From the NCBI GenBank assembly GCA_900550175.1, contig URQX01000002.1, positions 17,520 to 81,519 of the forward strand: a DNA stretch of 64,000 bases, written 5' to 3'. Each line of letters begins with the position of its first letter. The first letter of the stretch is position 1. The stretch is from an uncultured Veillonella sp. (GTDB lineage Bacteria; Bacillota; Negativicutes; Veillonellales; Veillonellaceae). A program made the translations under genes and the position numbers. The notes under the pieces are model-generated. The model worked only from the letters and a program-made list of their open reading frames with translations. It made no database searches and was not told the origin of the DNA. This document shows, piece after piece, positions 36,509 through 45,657 of this stretch.

Positions 36509-36912
36509 AGGAATTCTCTCCCCTCAACTTAGGAACATTCCTTTCAACAATACAATGAACACGTGTTCTGTGAAAGCAGATTCGCATGCTTTAATCTGCT
36601 GTTGATTTAATTGTATATCACACTGTATAATTTGTAAATATATACACAAAACTATAGAAATTTATGTAAAATTAAAGACTTTAAGATCTTGTAAAACTAA
36701 TAATTACATATATGCGTCAATATTTTCTCATTTATATTGAGAACTGCATATTTTATGTATATCTGTTAATCGCGATTAATGTAATTATACGAAAATCAGA
36801 ATATAAATAAGAAATAAAATTATATTAACACATGCACAGTACACTAACTCCCCTTAGTGCTTGCATCCTATACATTCAAGGTGGAGCTAGCTCAATAGAC
36901 TAAAAAGTTGGT
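36509..36912. other. Intergenic region, no gene seen
   Basis: AT-rich. It contains a hairpin at about 36570-36600 (AGCAGATT with AATCTGCT), a copy of GTGAAAGC and several short ORFs without ribosome sites. No promoter could be assigned with confidence. Confidence 0.4.
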
Positions 36913-37833
36913 CTAATGCACTTGTATCTTATTAAAATCTGTAGTCAAGTATCTACGCAGCTTTCGTATGGCTCGTTCATGGCGCCGTTGGATAGCTTGA
37001 CGACTACAGTTCAGTTCTTCACTGACGGATACGAGGCTTTTACAATCACCGTACACGCGGCGCAGTAGGTCTTGTTGATCTTGAGATAATCTGCCAAGAG
37101 CCCATACGAGGCGAGCCCGTAGTCGTTGTTCCTCATCGGCCGTCATGATCATGTCCGCTATATTTTCTCCAGATGCAAACATATCCATACCAACTGCAAC
37201 CTCTCCATCATCGGTGATGCGGTCTGGTATATGAATCTCACGATGATTTCGCAACCGCTCCCGCTTCCAATACCGCATGTAACCATATCTAACACCGGCT
37301 TTCACAAAGCCAGGGAACGGTACGGAGCCTTTTAGGTCAAAGCTATAAATCGATTCCAAGAGTATAGCCCATAGATAGCTCTCTAGGTCCTCACGGAATT
37401 CTCGGTTACCCGTCCGATTCGTATAGTGCAAGATGAGTGGCCGATACCTGCGACAGAGCTCGATTTGGGCCGCATCATGGCGCAGCTCATCGGCAGACCA
37501 AGGCTGATAGCCAACTGTCTGTATTCGCATATTGGGGTTTTGACAGATCGATACGAGGCTTTTATCCGATAAAGAAGTTAAAACCTGATGCCCACAGATG
37601 AGAGTCTGTAATCTCAACTCTTCCGGCACCTTATACTCTGGTTTCTTAGATGAAATCTTTCCAGATGATTCTTCCTTAGAGAATAAATTCTTAGAAGATA
37701 CTTCCTCAGATTGTGATGCCTCAGATGTTGATTTCCCAGGTAATAGCTCCTTGTTTGAGGATACCTCAGATTGTAAGCTTGCAGTTTTAATACAGGTTCG
37801 TTGTACTAATGGTTCTTCATTTGTGTATAACAT
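36913..37833 (-). CDS. Sigma-70-family RNA polymerase sigma factor
   Basis: About 306 residues from ATG 37833, preferred over 37857 because AGGAAAGGGG lies just upstream. The N-terminal ~90 residues are low-complexity (serine, glutamate and lysine rich: SSNKELLPGK, SKEESSGKISSKK). A sigma region 2-like segment follows (~145-205: FREDLESYLWAILLESIYSF, GVRYGYMRYWKRERLR) and a region 4 helix-turn-helix at the end (LSQDQQDLLRRVYGDCKSLV... CSRQAIQRRHERAIRKLRRY). It most resembles small alternative sigma factors (ComX/SigH type). The long serine-rich N-terminus is unusual. Confidence 0.7.
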   Translation of the reverse strand: MLYTNEEPLVQRTCIKTASLQSEVSSNKELLPGKSTSEASQSEEVSSKNLFSKEESSGKISSKKPEYKVPEELRLQTLICGHQVLTSLSDKSLVSICQNPNMRIQTVGYQPWSADELRHDAAQIELCRRYRPLILHYTNRTGNREFREDLESYLWAILLESIYSFDLKGSVPFPGFVKAGVRYGYMRYWKRERLRNHREIHIPDRITDDGEVAVGMDMFASGENIADMIMTADEEQRLRARLVWALGRLSQDQQDLLRRVYGDCKSLVSVSEELNCSRQAIQRRHERAIRKLRRYLTTDFNKIQVH

Positions 37834-38084
37834 AAATCCCCTTTCCTGCCATGGCATAGCGCTTATCTACACAATAGCGTGGAACGGGGATTTTGACAAA
37901 TGAGCAATTTCTTAGAATTTCTCCACATTCTATATCAATGTAGTATTAATTTCTATCCATTAAAAGACATAACTATACACCTTGGTCAGTAATTGCTGAA
38001 AATAATAAAATAGCTGAACATAAAATAGTACAAATATAACGACACAGAGAACATAAATAGCAATAAATCGCCAGAGCAGAAATC

Positions 38085-38118
38085 AAAAAAGACACCACAG
38101 TGAAATGTGGTGTCTTTT
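38085..38118. terminator. Bidirectional terminator
   Basis: AAAAGACACCACA pairs with TGTGGTGTCTTTT; it lies downstream of the ATPase gene at 38179 on the minus strand. Confidence 0.75.
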
Positions 38119-38178
38119 CGTAAAAGATATGAGTACTACCATTGAGTAATAGTACATAATCTTATGTTTATTGTGTGA

Positions 38179-39243
38179 TTACATTGCAATACAGGATGCT
38201 TCCACAAAGTCTTTCAGTTGTGGTTTTACGTAGGTTTGGTACACGTCTGCACCATTGCCACGGACGATGTCACCCCAGTATTTATACACATAGCGGTACC
38301 AGAAATGGAACATGCTATTTGTGAAGTGGTAGTCAGCGTATTTCGCTGGTCCACGGCTGTTCGCTTGGATACGACCTACGAGGCCCATGCCCATCAAGTC
38401 GTTTAAGCGAGATGTAAAGGTGCCGCTTTTAATTTGGCTCGCTTGCAACAGCTCCACATAGTATGGTCTCTCTAGTGTAGCAAGGCCAGATAGGATCGCA
38501 TTAGCACCCGTAATATTCTTCATATCTCGGTGTAAGATATGTTGCGTTTCTTCAAAGAGGGCACCTGATACAGAGAAGAACAAATTAATAATATTCGTCT
38601 CGATGCTTTCACCATTATCAAAGTACTGCACATAGGCAGGTAAACCACCTGTTACAGCAAATACAGTACGCAAGTCATCCTTCGCATAGTGAAGGCCCAA
38701 GGATTTCATGTCCACCAAGGAGAACGGTTTTACCTCAAAGTATTCCGACACATAGGGACCAATCAAGCTGCGATCGCCAATGATACGGCCATCGAGCTGT
38801 TCTAACCCATTGGCCATCAAGATGATATTCAAATGGCTCGTTTCTTGATAAGCCTCTAACAAATCGCGCAAATGTATAGGGAATTGAGGTACAGCCTCCA
38901 CCAAGGAAGGGTAATCATCAATCACCACAGTCTGAGGCGTATTTACACTGCTTTCAAATAGACCCTCAAAGGCCTCTTGCAAGCTAGTGATCGGTTCAAA
39001 TTTGTCCTGCTCATCGGTAGGAACAAAACGTGCCTCAAGAGCTCGATTCATATCGGCTACATGAATTGCTTCATTAGCCATGCGACCTGCCAAGTATAGC
39101 GCCTTATGACGGCGTACGAGCTGGGAAGCCACATAGGATTTGCCACTGCGATGCGGACCATACACAACACACAAACTCATTTGATCTATCGCAATACGGG
39201 ACTGGATACTCTCAATAATTTCAGCACGTCCCACAAAATTCAT
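38179..39243 (-). CDS. AAA ATPase of the archaeal-ATPase/DUF234 type, C-terminally short
   Basis: 354 residues with GGAGGTGAGAG before ATG. It has NFVGRAEIIESI at the start, a Walker A (VVYGPHRSGKSYVA, ~26-39) and a Walker B-like TVVIDDYPSLV (~104-114). The winged-helix part (~240-300) is present, and the end (FHFWYRYVYKYWGDI... DFVEASCIAM) reaches only the beginning of the DUF234 domain, which in relatives continues another ~100 residues with a nuclease-like core. The protein therefore looks truncated. Function of the family is unclear; it is often linked to mobile or defence genes. Confidence 0.65.
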   Translation of the reverse strand: MNFVGRAEIIESIQSRIAIDQMSLCVVYGPHRSGKSYVASQLVRRHKALYLAGRMANEAIHVADMNRALEARFVPTDEQDKFEPITSLQEAFEGLFESSVNTPQTVVIDDYPSLVEAVPQFPIHLRDLLEAYQETSHLNIILMANGLEQLDGRIIGDRSLIGPYVSEYFEVKPFSLVDMKSLGLHYAKDDLRTVFAVTGGLPAYVQYFDNGESIETNIINLFFSVSGALFEETQHILHRDMKNITGANAILSGLATLERPYYVELLQASQIKSGTFTSRLNDLMGMGLVGRIQANSRGPAKYADYHFTNSMFHFWYRYVYKYWGDIVRGNGADVYQTYVKPQLKDFVEASCIAM

Positions 39244-39456
39244 ATACTCTCACCTCCAACATTCTATGGAGACTATTATATCATAAATTTAAAACAAATA
39301 TAAACTTATTTTCATATTATTAACATGACTTTTTATTATGTTAAATTTTTTACTCATAAAACATACTTATTTTATGGTTTACTTTTTACGCATACGATAG
39401 TGAAAGCGTCCGTAATTACTACATTCTATGCATATACAGAGAACACATGACGATAC

Positions 39457-39493
39457 AAAAAGACGTGCCTACCATATGGTAAAGCACGTCTTT
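39457..39493 (-). terminator. Terminator of the GH3-like lipoprotein gene
   Basis: AAAGACGTGC pairs with GCACGTCTTT across a loop containing CCATATGG. Confidence 0.7.
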
Positions 39494-39533
39494 ATCGTAT
39501 TCACATGTAATATATAATTACACATTGCTTTCT

Positions 39534-40682
39534 TTATTGTTGTAGTTGAGTTTGCATCTTCATGAGCAGAATATGCTTAACCGCATCATTGAGGCGATCA
39601 TTTGTAATCGTTCCATTCGCCACGGCTTGGGTTAATGCACGGTGGACTTCATCGATATGAACCGTATCCGCATCAAGGAGGACGAGATCACTGCCCGCCA
39701 CGATAGAATCTACAGCGAAATCCCCTATCTTTTGGTTTGCTTGCAATGCCCCTACGTCGACACGGTCTGTCATGACCACCCCATTATAGCCAAGCTCATG
39801 TCGTAGCCAGTCCGTAATAATCGCCTTAGAAGCGCTGGCCAAGTGAGCATTGTCGATAGCTGGAATTTGTACATGGCTCATAACGAGCATATATGTATTC
39901 GCCGTCGTCTGTGTAATGAGACGTTTAAATACAGCTACATCCGTAGTATTGAGATATGATTTCGCATCATTAGCAGTCTCAAAGGACGCATCGCCTAAGC
40001 TCACCGTTGGGAAGTAATTATAACCAAACCACATTTGGTTGATTTGGTAACGCTCCGCCATGGCGAGGTCCATATGGCCTGCCCACGTAGGGTCAGATGT
40101 ATAGGACACATTCGGTACTCCAAGGTTGGCATTCGGCCCCAATACGAGGTTAAAGCCCATGTCGCGCATTTCGATAGCCGATCGGGTCGCTAAATTGATG
40201 ATTCGTTCCATCGGCAGCTGGCCCCAACGATTTGGCTCTGGCAAACGCAGGAAACTTTCATTAGACCGCAACACCTTATCCCGATTAATCGCTATATATG
40301 GCGTTACCATGCTCGCCGTTGTAGCTGTATGCATAATCTCGCTGGTGAAAGCTTTCACTTGGTTTTTATTATTTAGATTTTCATTGGTTACCATAACGCC
40401 GCTCACACGGTATTTCCTGATGACATCCTTTTGGGACTGTCCTACCGTGCTGCCGTGAAGGCTAATCATCATCAGTTGACCTATCTTGTCCTCTTGAGAC
40501 ATAGCTCCAAGCCAGGTGTTCACCTTCTCAGGGACAGGCTTATCTGATTGCATGACGGCCCGATACGACACAGTGCGTACCTCTTCCTGCTCTGCCTGAC
40601 TCTCATGGTGGCATCCCGCAGTGCCGATAGCGGCGACGATCAAGGCCATGCCACATAGGGCACGTCGTAAAAACAAGTTCAT
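39534..40682 (-). CDS. Glycoside hydrolase family 3 (NagZ-like) lipoprotein, degenerate
   Basis: 382 residues with a lipoprotein signal (hydrophobic ~8-22, lipobox GTAGC, cysteine 24). The fold matches the N-terminal barrel of beta-N-acetylhexosaminidases: IGQLMMISLHG, then LRHELGYNGVVMTDRVDVGA, where NagZ has GVVFSDDLSM and its nucleophile aspartate. The KHFPGHG loop that supplies the acid/base histidine in NagZ is missing; the equivalent stretch reads FPTVSLGDASF. It may bind or still process muropeptides, but normal NagZ catalysis is doubtful. Confidence 0.65.
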   Translation of the reverse strand: MNLFLRRALCGMALIVAAIGTAGCHHESQAEQEEVRTVSYRAVMQSDKPVPEKVNTWLGAMSQEDKIGQLMMISLHGSTVGQSQKDVIRKYRVSGVMVTNENLNNKNQVKAFTSEIMHTATTASMVTPYIAINRDKVLRSNESFLRLPEPNRWGQLPMERIINLATRSAIEMRDMGFNLVLGPNANLGVPNVSYTSDPTWAGHMDLAMAERYQINQMWFGYNYFPTVSLGDASFETANDAKSYLNTTDVAVFKRLITQTTANTYMLVMSHVQIPAIDNAHLASASKAIITDWLRHELGYNGVVMTDRVDVGALQANQKIGDFAVDSIVAGSDLVLLDADTVHIDEVHRALTQAVANGTITNDRLNDAVKHILLMKMQTQLQQ

Positions 40683-40817
40683 CTCTCCACAAAACTCCTT
40701 GCTGAACTCTCTTACACATTACTTATCTATATATTATACACTATATAATTCATCGTTTCCTCATGTGAAAGCTAAATTTCTATATCAATTTATCATAATA
40801 AAGTTATAAAGTAATAA

Positions 40818-40905
40818 TAAAAATCCTACGAATCGCATGTAAGATGACACTCAGTAGTCAATATCTACACAAGTATCAAGTCACTCATGACCCGTAGGAT
40901 TTATT
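40818..40905 (-). terminator. Long-hairpin terminator of the hydrogenase gene
   Basis: AAATCCTACG and CGTAGGATTT are separated by about 60 bp; on the minus strand the second arm is followed by TTTTTATTATT. Confidence 0.5.
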
Positions 40906-40930
40906 TTAATTTAGCTAATTTATAATACGA

Positions 40931-42361
40931 TTAGCCCTTATATTTAGGGGATGTTGGGCATGTTTCAGGTGTTACGTCTTTGCGATCACCAAGAACAGCA
41001 CTGCGGTCTGTGTAGTGTGTATGCAATAATTCGTGTGCCTTATGGCCCAATGGTTCGCCTAAGAAATCTTTGTACAATGCTTGGATTTCTGGGTTTTCAT
41101 AGGAAGCAACCCATTTGTAGTTCGCATCAGCTTCGTAAAGACCGCCGATACGAGCTTCCTTAGTTTTCACAGCTTGCGGCAATTTAGTGCGCGGTTGACC
41201 CCCGCCACCAATACAGCCGCCTGGGCAAGCCATAACCTCGATAAAGTCATAGTGTTTATCGCTGTCTTTCAAGGCATTAAGGAAGTCACGGGTGTTTTTA
41301 CCGCCATGCACTACAGCAACGGACAAGGTTACATCATCACCTAATTGAACAGTGGCCTCTTTAACGCCTTCCATACCACGAACGTCTTCGAGATGTGTCA
41401 AAGCATATGGAGGTGGCTCTTTATCTGTGATGAGCTTGTACGCTGTACGCATAGCTGCTTCCATAACACCACCAGTATTACCGAAGATGATGGAGGCCCC
41501 AGTTTCCATACCGATTAAGTCATCGAATTGGGACTCTTCAATAGCATTGAAGTCGAGGTTTTCCTCTTGGATCCAACGAATGAACTCACGTGTGGTAATG
41601 GAAATATCTGTATCCATGCCAAGGGATTCGTCATTGTGATAACGAGCCGCTGCATTTTCTTCTTCCCGTTTTGTTTCTGCTTTTTTAGCCGTACAAGGGT
41701 TTACAGATACAGATACGATATTGCTAGGATTAATGCCTTTTTTCTCAGCAAAGTACGTTTTAATCATAGCTGCTTCCATAGCGATACAAGAACGTGTGGA
41801 AGACAAGTTAGGAATTAATTCAGGGAAGTAGATTTCCGCAAAGCGTACCCACGCTGGGCAGCAGCTTGTGAACTGAGGAATTTGACCACCATTTTTAAGG
41901 CGTTCTACAAGCTCAGATGCTTCTTCCATAATTGTTAAGTCCGCACCGAAGTTAGTGTCTACTACATAGTCTGCACCTAATGCGCGCAATGCACCAACCA
42001 TTTTACCTTCAAGGAATGTACCAGGTTCGTAGCCAAAGCCTTCACCGATAGCTACACGCACAGCTGGCGCTGTTTGGATAACCACAATTTTTTCAGGATC
42101 TGCAAGAGCTGCTTTCACCTTTTCAAGCTCGGATTTAGCATGCATGGAGTCGAATGGACATGCAGCCGCACATTGACCACAGTGGATACATACAGGCACA
42201 TCACCGTTTGCATCGAGATCATAGTAGTCGAGTACGCTCATTACGTCCGCACAAGCACGACGGCATAACGTACAGTTTTTACACTTGGAAATGTCGTGAT
42301 AAATGGATGGATTGTCTAATGCAATCGGCACGCGTTTATCGATAAATTCGTATTGAGACAT
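40931..42361 (-). CDS. hydA: [FeFe]-hydrogenase, ferredoxin-linked monomeric type
   Basis: About 476 residues from ATG 42361 (GGAGG upstream). The N-terminus has two ferredoxin-type [4Fe-4S] sites (CKNCTLCRRAC and CIHCGQCAAACP). The H-cluster motifs follow: L1 TSCCPAWVRF (~165), L2 VNPCTAKKAE (~222) and L3 MACPGGCIGGGGQP (~377). The enzyme interconverts protons and H2 in the cytoplasm, typically disposing of fermentation electrons. L2 has asparagine where most enzymes have methionine (MPC), seen in some non-standard groups. Maturation needs HydE, HydF and HydG; hydF is at 61710. Confidence 0.88.
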   Translation of the reverse strand: MSQYEFIDKRVPIALDNPSIYHDISKCKNCTLCRRACADVMSVLDYYDLDANGDVPVCIHCGQCAAACPFDSMHAKSELEKVKAALADPEKIVVIQTAPAVRVAIGEGFGYEPGTFLEGKMVGALRALGADYVVDTNFGADLTIMEEASELVERLKNGGQIPQFTSCCPAWVRFAEIYFPELIPNLSSTRSCIAMEAAMIKTYFAEKKGINPSNIVSVSVNPCTAKKAETKREEENAAARYHNDESLGMDTDISITTREFIRWIQEENLDFNAIEESQFDDLIGMETGASIIFGNTGGVMEAAMRTAYKLITDKEPPPYALTHLEDVRGMEGVKEATVQLGDDVTLSVAVVHGGKNTRDFLNALKDSDKHYDFIEVMACPGGCIGGGGQPRTKLPQAVKTKEARIGGLYEADANYKWVASYENPEIQALYKDFLGEPLGHKAHELLHTHYTDRSAVLGDRKDVTPETCPTSPKYKG

Positions 42362-42591
42362 GAGGACCTCCTCTAACAAACTAAAACTACCAAACCTTTT
42401 GGGGAAACTAGGCCAAACTACGGAGCACTGTGCTCAAGGCGTACTTCCACATCTTACCTTTAGTATACGCTATAGTGAAAGTTTATACTATGCAGAAATG
42501 TTACACTTTTGTGCAAAAATGCGTAATATTATTCACATTGTACCACGAACGAGCAAATCATTCACCAACTTTTCGGGAATTAAAATTAAAT

Positions 42592-42622
42592 AAAAACGCA
42601 CGCCCTCTAATGAGAACGTGCG
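42592..42622 (-). terminator. Terminator of the secreted-protein gene at 42667
   Basis: CGCACG and CGTGCG pair, followed on the minus strand by TTTTTATTT. Confidence 0.55.
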
Positions 42623-42666
42623 CGTGTGAAGCTTTCACAAAGAATCATAACCCTCGAAGGATCAGA

Positions 42667-43041
42667 TTATTTGTCACCCCAGATAAGTGTGTACACAGCG
42701 TATGCAGGAGTGCCTTGTTCAACCTTACGAGTAGATTTGTTAGGTTGTTCTTGTTTTACAACTTCGCCTTGTGGGTTGTAAAGAGTTACCTTAATGTCTT
42801 TTACTTCGCGTTTTTTGTGGTTGAACTCTTCAGTTACGATGTAGTGGTAACCTTCGTAGTCCATAGCTTTGATGTCCAAAACAGCTTTTTTGTCATCTTT
42901 TTTAACAGAATCGTTATCGATGGACCAAGTGATACCATTGCTATCAGTACCAACAGTATACCAATTTGCTGCATCAACACTACCGATGCCACCAATAAAT
43001 AAAGCGCCTGCTGCCAAAACAGCTGCCAAAGTTTTTTTCAT
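42667..43041 (-). CDS. Small secreted protein, paralogue family member 1
   Basis: About 124 residues from ATG 43041 (GAGAGG upstream); a longer frame to 43128 lacks a ribosome site. Signal peptide MKKTLAAVLAAGALFIGGIG then cleavage near VDAA. The mature part reads NWYTVGTDSNGITWSIDNDS and ends TLIWGDK. It shares WY-x-(6-7)-G-x-x-W/G-x-IDN-(D/S)-SV and a C-terminal (L/A)-x-W with the proteins at 44371 and 45210. No catalytic motif; probably a periplasmic protein specific to this lineage. Confidence 0.65.
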   Translation of the reverse strand: MKKTLAAVLAAGALFIGGIGSVDAANWYTVGTDSNGITWSIDNDSVKKDDKKAVLDIKAMDYEGYHYIVTEEFNHKKREVKDIKVTLYNPQGEVVKQEQPNKSTRKVEQGTPAYAVYTLIWGDK

Positions 43042-43131
43042 ATTTTTACCTCTCGAATTAAATACAAGAATATGAAATCTAGTATATTCGATAAAAATAA
43101 ATATTTTATGAAAGACAAACGTGCTCAATTA

Positions 43132-44175
43132 TTAAAGCTTCACATAATAGGTAGAACGGCCTCCGCCTTTACGTTGAATATGACCAGCCTTTACAAGAGT
43201 ACGTACAGCGCCTTCAATGGAACTATCACTGAGATTTGGACACCGTTCTCTAATATCTTGCTTTGTGAAAGCCCCTAAGTGATTATCGATAGCTGCTTTC
43301 ACTTGATCCATTGCAGAACCACGATTTGCCAATATAAAACTGCGGTCCTCAAAGTCATGATACGCTGCTAATAGCATTTGTAACCAATAGCGAATAAACG
43401 ATATAGGGCAGGAACTTTCATCATACCAAGTATCACTAGACTCGCGTAAAGCAGCATAATACATGTCCTTATGTCTTGCAATCTTGGCCTCTAACGATAC
43501 ATATTTCCCTACCATAAAGCCGCTACGATACAACAATAATGTCGTAAGTAAACGACTCATACGACCATTTCCATCATTGAATGGGTGAATACATAGAAAA
43601 TCATGTATAAAAATAGGAATAGCTAGAAGTGGTTCTACCTCTCCATTGCCTACAACACGATTATATTCAGCACAAATCTGGTCAAGGGCCTCTGCTGTCT
43701 CATAAGGCGCTAGAGGAGTAAATAACACCTCTGTCCGTCCATCGGGATAGGTAGCACTAATATAGTTCTGTACACTCTTTAACTGTCCACCACGGGCATT
43801 GAAATGGTAATTATACAAAATCTTGTGCAACTGCAAAATATGATTGCGACACAAGGATATGGAGTCATAACTTTCATGGATAACATTTAAAGCATCACGA
43901 TACCCCATGATCTCCTGCTCATCCCGATTTCGAGGCGTAGTCTTGTCAGCCACCAACTGCCGAAGCCGTGTACTCGTCGTCACAATCCCTTCAATCGCAT
44001 TCGAAGCCTCTGTACTCTGTACCTTTGCTAACTCTACAAGAGAATCTAATATAGCAGGATTCTGTGAAAGCAAAACCTCCTCCTTGCCATTCGCCCGGTA
44101 GATCCCCGCAATAAGACTTAACATATCCATATCCCACGACAAAGACTGAATCCAACCATACTCAAAACGACGCAT
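43132..44175 (-). CDS. Fic-domain AMP transferase (class II, with N-terminal inhibitory helix)
   Basis: About 347 residues from ATG 44175 (GGAGG upstream). The catalytic motif is HPFNDGNGRMSR (~197-208). An N-terminal inhibitory helix motif, STEASNAIEGI (~55-65), supplies the glutamate that blocks ATP. The C-terminus carries a winged helix (KQDIRERCPNLSDSSIEGAV... KGGGRSTYYVKL). Such proteins usually transfer AMP to protein targets and are kept off by the inhibitory glutamate. A perfect 15-bp inverted repeat at 44218-44250, just upstream, is a likely operator. Confidence 0.88.
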   Translation of the reverse strand: MRRFEYGWIQSLSWDMDMLSLIAGIYRANGKEEVLLSQNPAILDSLVELAKVQSTEASNAIEGIVTTSTRLRQLVADKTTPRNRDEQEIMGYRDALNVIHESYDSISLCRNHILQLHKILYNYHFNARGGQLKSVQNYISATYPDGRTEVLFTPLAPYETAEALDQICAEYNRVVGNGEVEPLLAIPIFIHDFLCIHPFNDGNGRMSRLLTTLLLYRSGFMVGKYVSLEAKIARHKDMYYAALRESSDTWYDESSCPISFIRYWLQMLLAAYHDFEDRSFILANRGSAMDQVKAAIDNHLGAFTKQDIRERCPNLSDSSIEGAVRTLVKAGHIQRKGGGRSTYYVKL

Positions 44176-44217
44176 ACACACACCTCCATTCGGTTCTAAT
44201 CCCTTATATATAAAATT

Positions 44218-44250
44218 ATTCCCTTAAATTATACCATAATTTAAGGGAAT
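44218..44250. promoter_or_regulatory. Perfect inverted repeat upstream of the Fic gene
   Basis: Two 15-bp arms (ATTCCCTTAAATTAT and its complement) flank ACC. It ends about 40 bp upstream of the Fic ATG, so it is probably an operator rather than a terminator. Confidence 0.5.
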
Positions 44251-44370
44251 AAATAATTTAGATACATTTAATTATACGTGCAGAAAGGGTTCTATCTCTT
44301 TGAGACCGACTTAGGTAACTACTCCCAAACGAAGTTTTGGAAAGATTTCCTCATTAGGAAATGAGAAAAT

Positions 44371-44736
44371 TTACCAAATCAAGTGATACACGTGATCTAG
44401 GTTACTTCCTTCTTGTATTTGTACTTTTGTATTTGCCAATGTTTCAGAGCCAATCATATAGCCTTGTGGGTTATATGTAGCAACATCAATGAGCTGTATT
44501 GTTTTATCAGCACGGTTGAATGTCATTGTGTAAATAGAGTGATCTCCATTTGGATCTACAATCTTCAAGCGCAATGTAGCACGAGCATCGTTTTTATCAA
44601 CAGAGTCATTGTCGATGTAACCAGTACGGCCAGCTTGGTCCGTATCTAGAGCATACCAACTTTCAGCATGAGACACACCCACACCAGCGCTAAACAATAA
44701 ACCGGCTACCGCTAAACAAGCAAACCATTTTTTCAT
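44371..44736 (-). CDS. Small secreted protein, paralogue family member 2
   Basis: About 121 residues; ATG 44736 is preferred (AGGAG at nine bases), though ATG 44742 is possible. Signal peptide to about SHAES. The mature part begins WYALDTDQAGRTGYIDNDSV and ends VYHLIW. It is clearly related to the proteins at 42667 and 45210 over its whole length. Confidence 0.65.
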   Translation of the reverse strand: MKKWFACLAVAGLLFSAGVGVSHAESWYALDTDQAGRTGYIDNDSVDKNDARATLRLKIVDPNGDHSIYTMTFNRADKTIQLIDVATYNPQGYMIGSETLANTKVQIQEGSNLDHVYHLIW

Positions 44737-44742
44737 AACCAT

Positions 44743-45099
44743 TCTCTCCTGACTATAAAATTCAAATAACTATGCAATCTGCATACCATAAATTCCCTAC
44801 GCCTTCATTATAACACCATAATTGCATATTACTAATAAAAACTCTATTAAATGCATAAATTATATAGAACCCCTAAGGAACGTCTAGCGAGGCCCCTATG
44901 GGCTTTATATAATCCAATGGATTTGATATCTGATATTCGCCCTGTAAGATTGGTAAGAAAACAGAAAGCCCCGAACTATTCTGAAAACGACTTAGCTTAT
45001 TCCTCTAGGAACGTCTAGCGAGGCCCTATGGGATCAAATAATCGTATTGTAATAGGGATGGATGCCCATACTAAGGTTAGCGTAAATTAGAAATAAAAA
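44743..45099. repeat. Intergenic region with duplicated 30-bp sequence
   Basis: No gene seen. A near-identical segment (AGGAACGTCTAGCGAGGCCC then CTATGGG or TATGGG) occurs at 44875-44902 and 45006-45032. A GAAAACGACTTAGC motif near 44983-44997 matches the loop of the hairpin at 45100-45162. Confidence 0.5.
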
Positions 45100-45162
45100 G
45101 GCCCAACACTTCTATGAAAACGACTTAGCTCGCTTTGGAGGCTTTCATAGAAGTGTTGGGTC
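45100..45162 (-). terminator. Terminator hairpin with conserved CGACTTAG loop
   Basis: A 20-bp stem (GGCCCAACACTTCTATGAAA and complement) encloses CGACTTAGCTCGCTTTGGAG. On the minus strand it is followed by TTTTTATTT, so it probably ends the gene at 45210. The loop is nearly the same as in the hairpin at 50635-50706, whose stem is different. Confidence 0.65.
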
Positions 45163-45209
45163 TACTATCTAAACACACAGTCTAGAATGGGCATCCCTAC
45201 ACCGAAGGA

Positions 45210-45581
45210 TTATTTACCCCATAGGGCCTGCATAACTTCCGCCCCCATGGTATCATCTTCAATTTTTGTAGGTTTTTGTGCTTCTTTGCTGGACAATAAC
45301 GCTACGCCTGCAGCGCTGTATACTGTTGTATCAAGTTCTGTCCATGTTTTTTCTTTACGGTCAATGCGTACTGTGTAGATATATGTGAAGCCTTCTACAT
45401 TGTTAATTTTAACGAGTACTGTTGCCGCATCATCTGTTTTATATACAGAAGAATTATCGATGAACCATGCTGCATCGTCAGCATCAGCATCGATATAGTA
45501 CCAATCAGCAGCACTGGCTTGACCAAAGCCGCCGAAGAATAAAACCCCTGCTGCAACCATTGCAGCTAACCATTTTTTCAT
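45210..45581 (-). CDS. Small secreted protein, paralogue family member 3
   Basis: About 123 residues from ATG 45581 (AAGGAG upstream); the longer frame to 45629 is unlikely. Signal peptide ends near ASAAD. The mature part begins WYYIDADADDAAWFIDNSSV and ends VMQALWGK, matching the paralogues at 42667 and 44371. Confidence 0.65.
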   Translation of the reverse strand: MKKWLAAMVAAGVLFFGGFGQASAADWYYIDADADDAAWFIDNSSVYKTDDAATVLVKINNVEGFTYIYTVRIDRKEKTWTELDTTVYSAAGVALLSSKEAQKPTKIEDDTMGAEVMQALWGK

Positions 45582-45657
45582 TTCTAAACTCCTTAACGCT
45601 AGAGACGACCATCTAAGATGGCCGCCCATAGTTTCTTACATATAGTATTAATACCAA

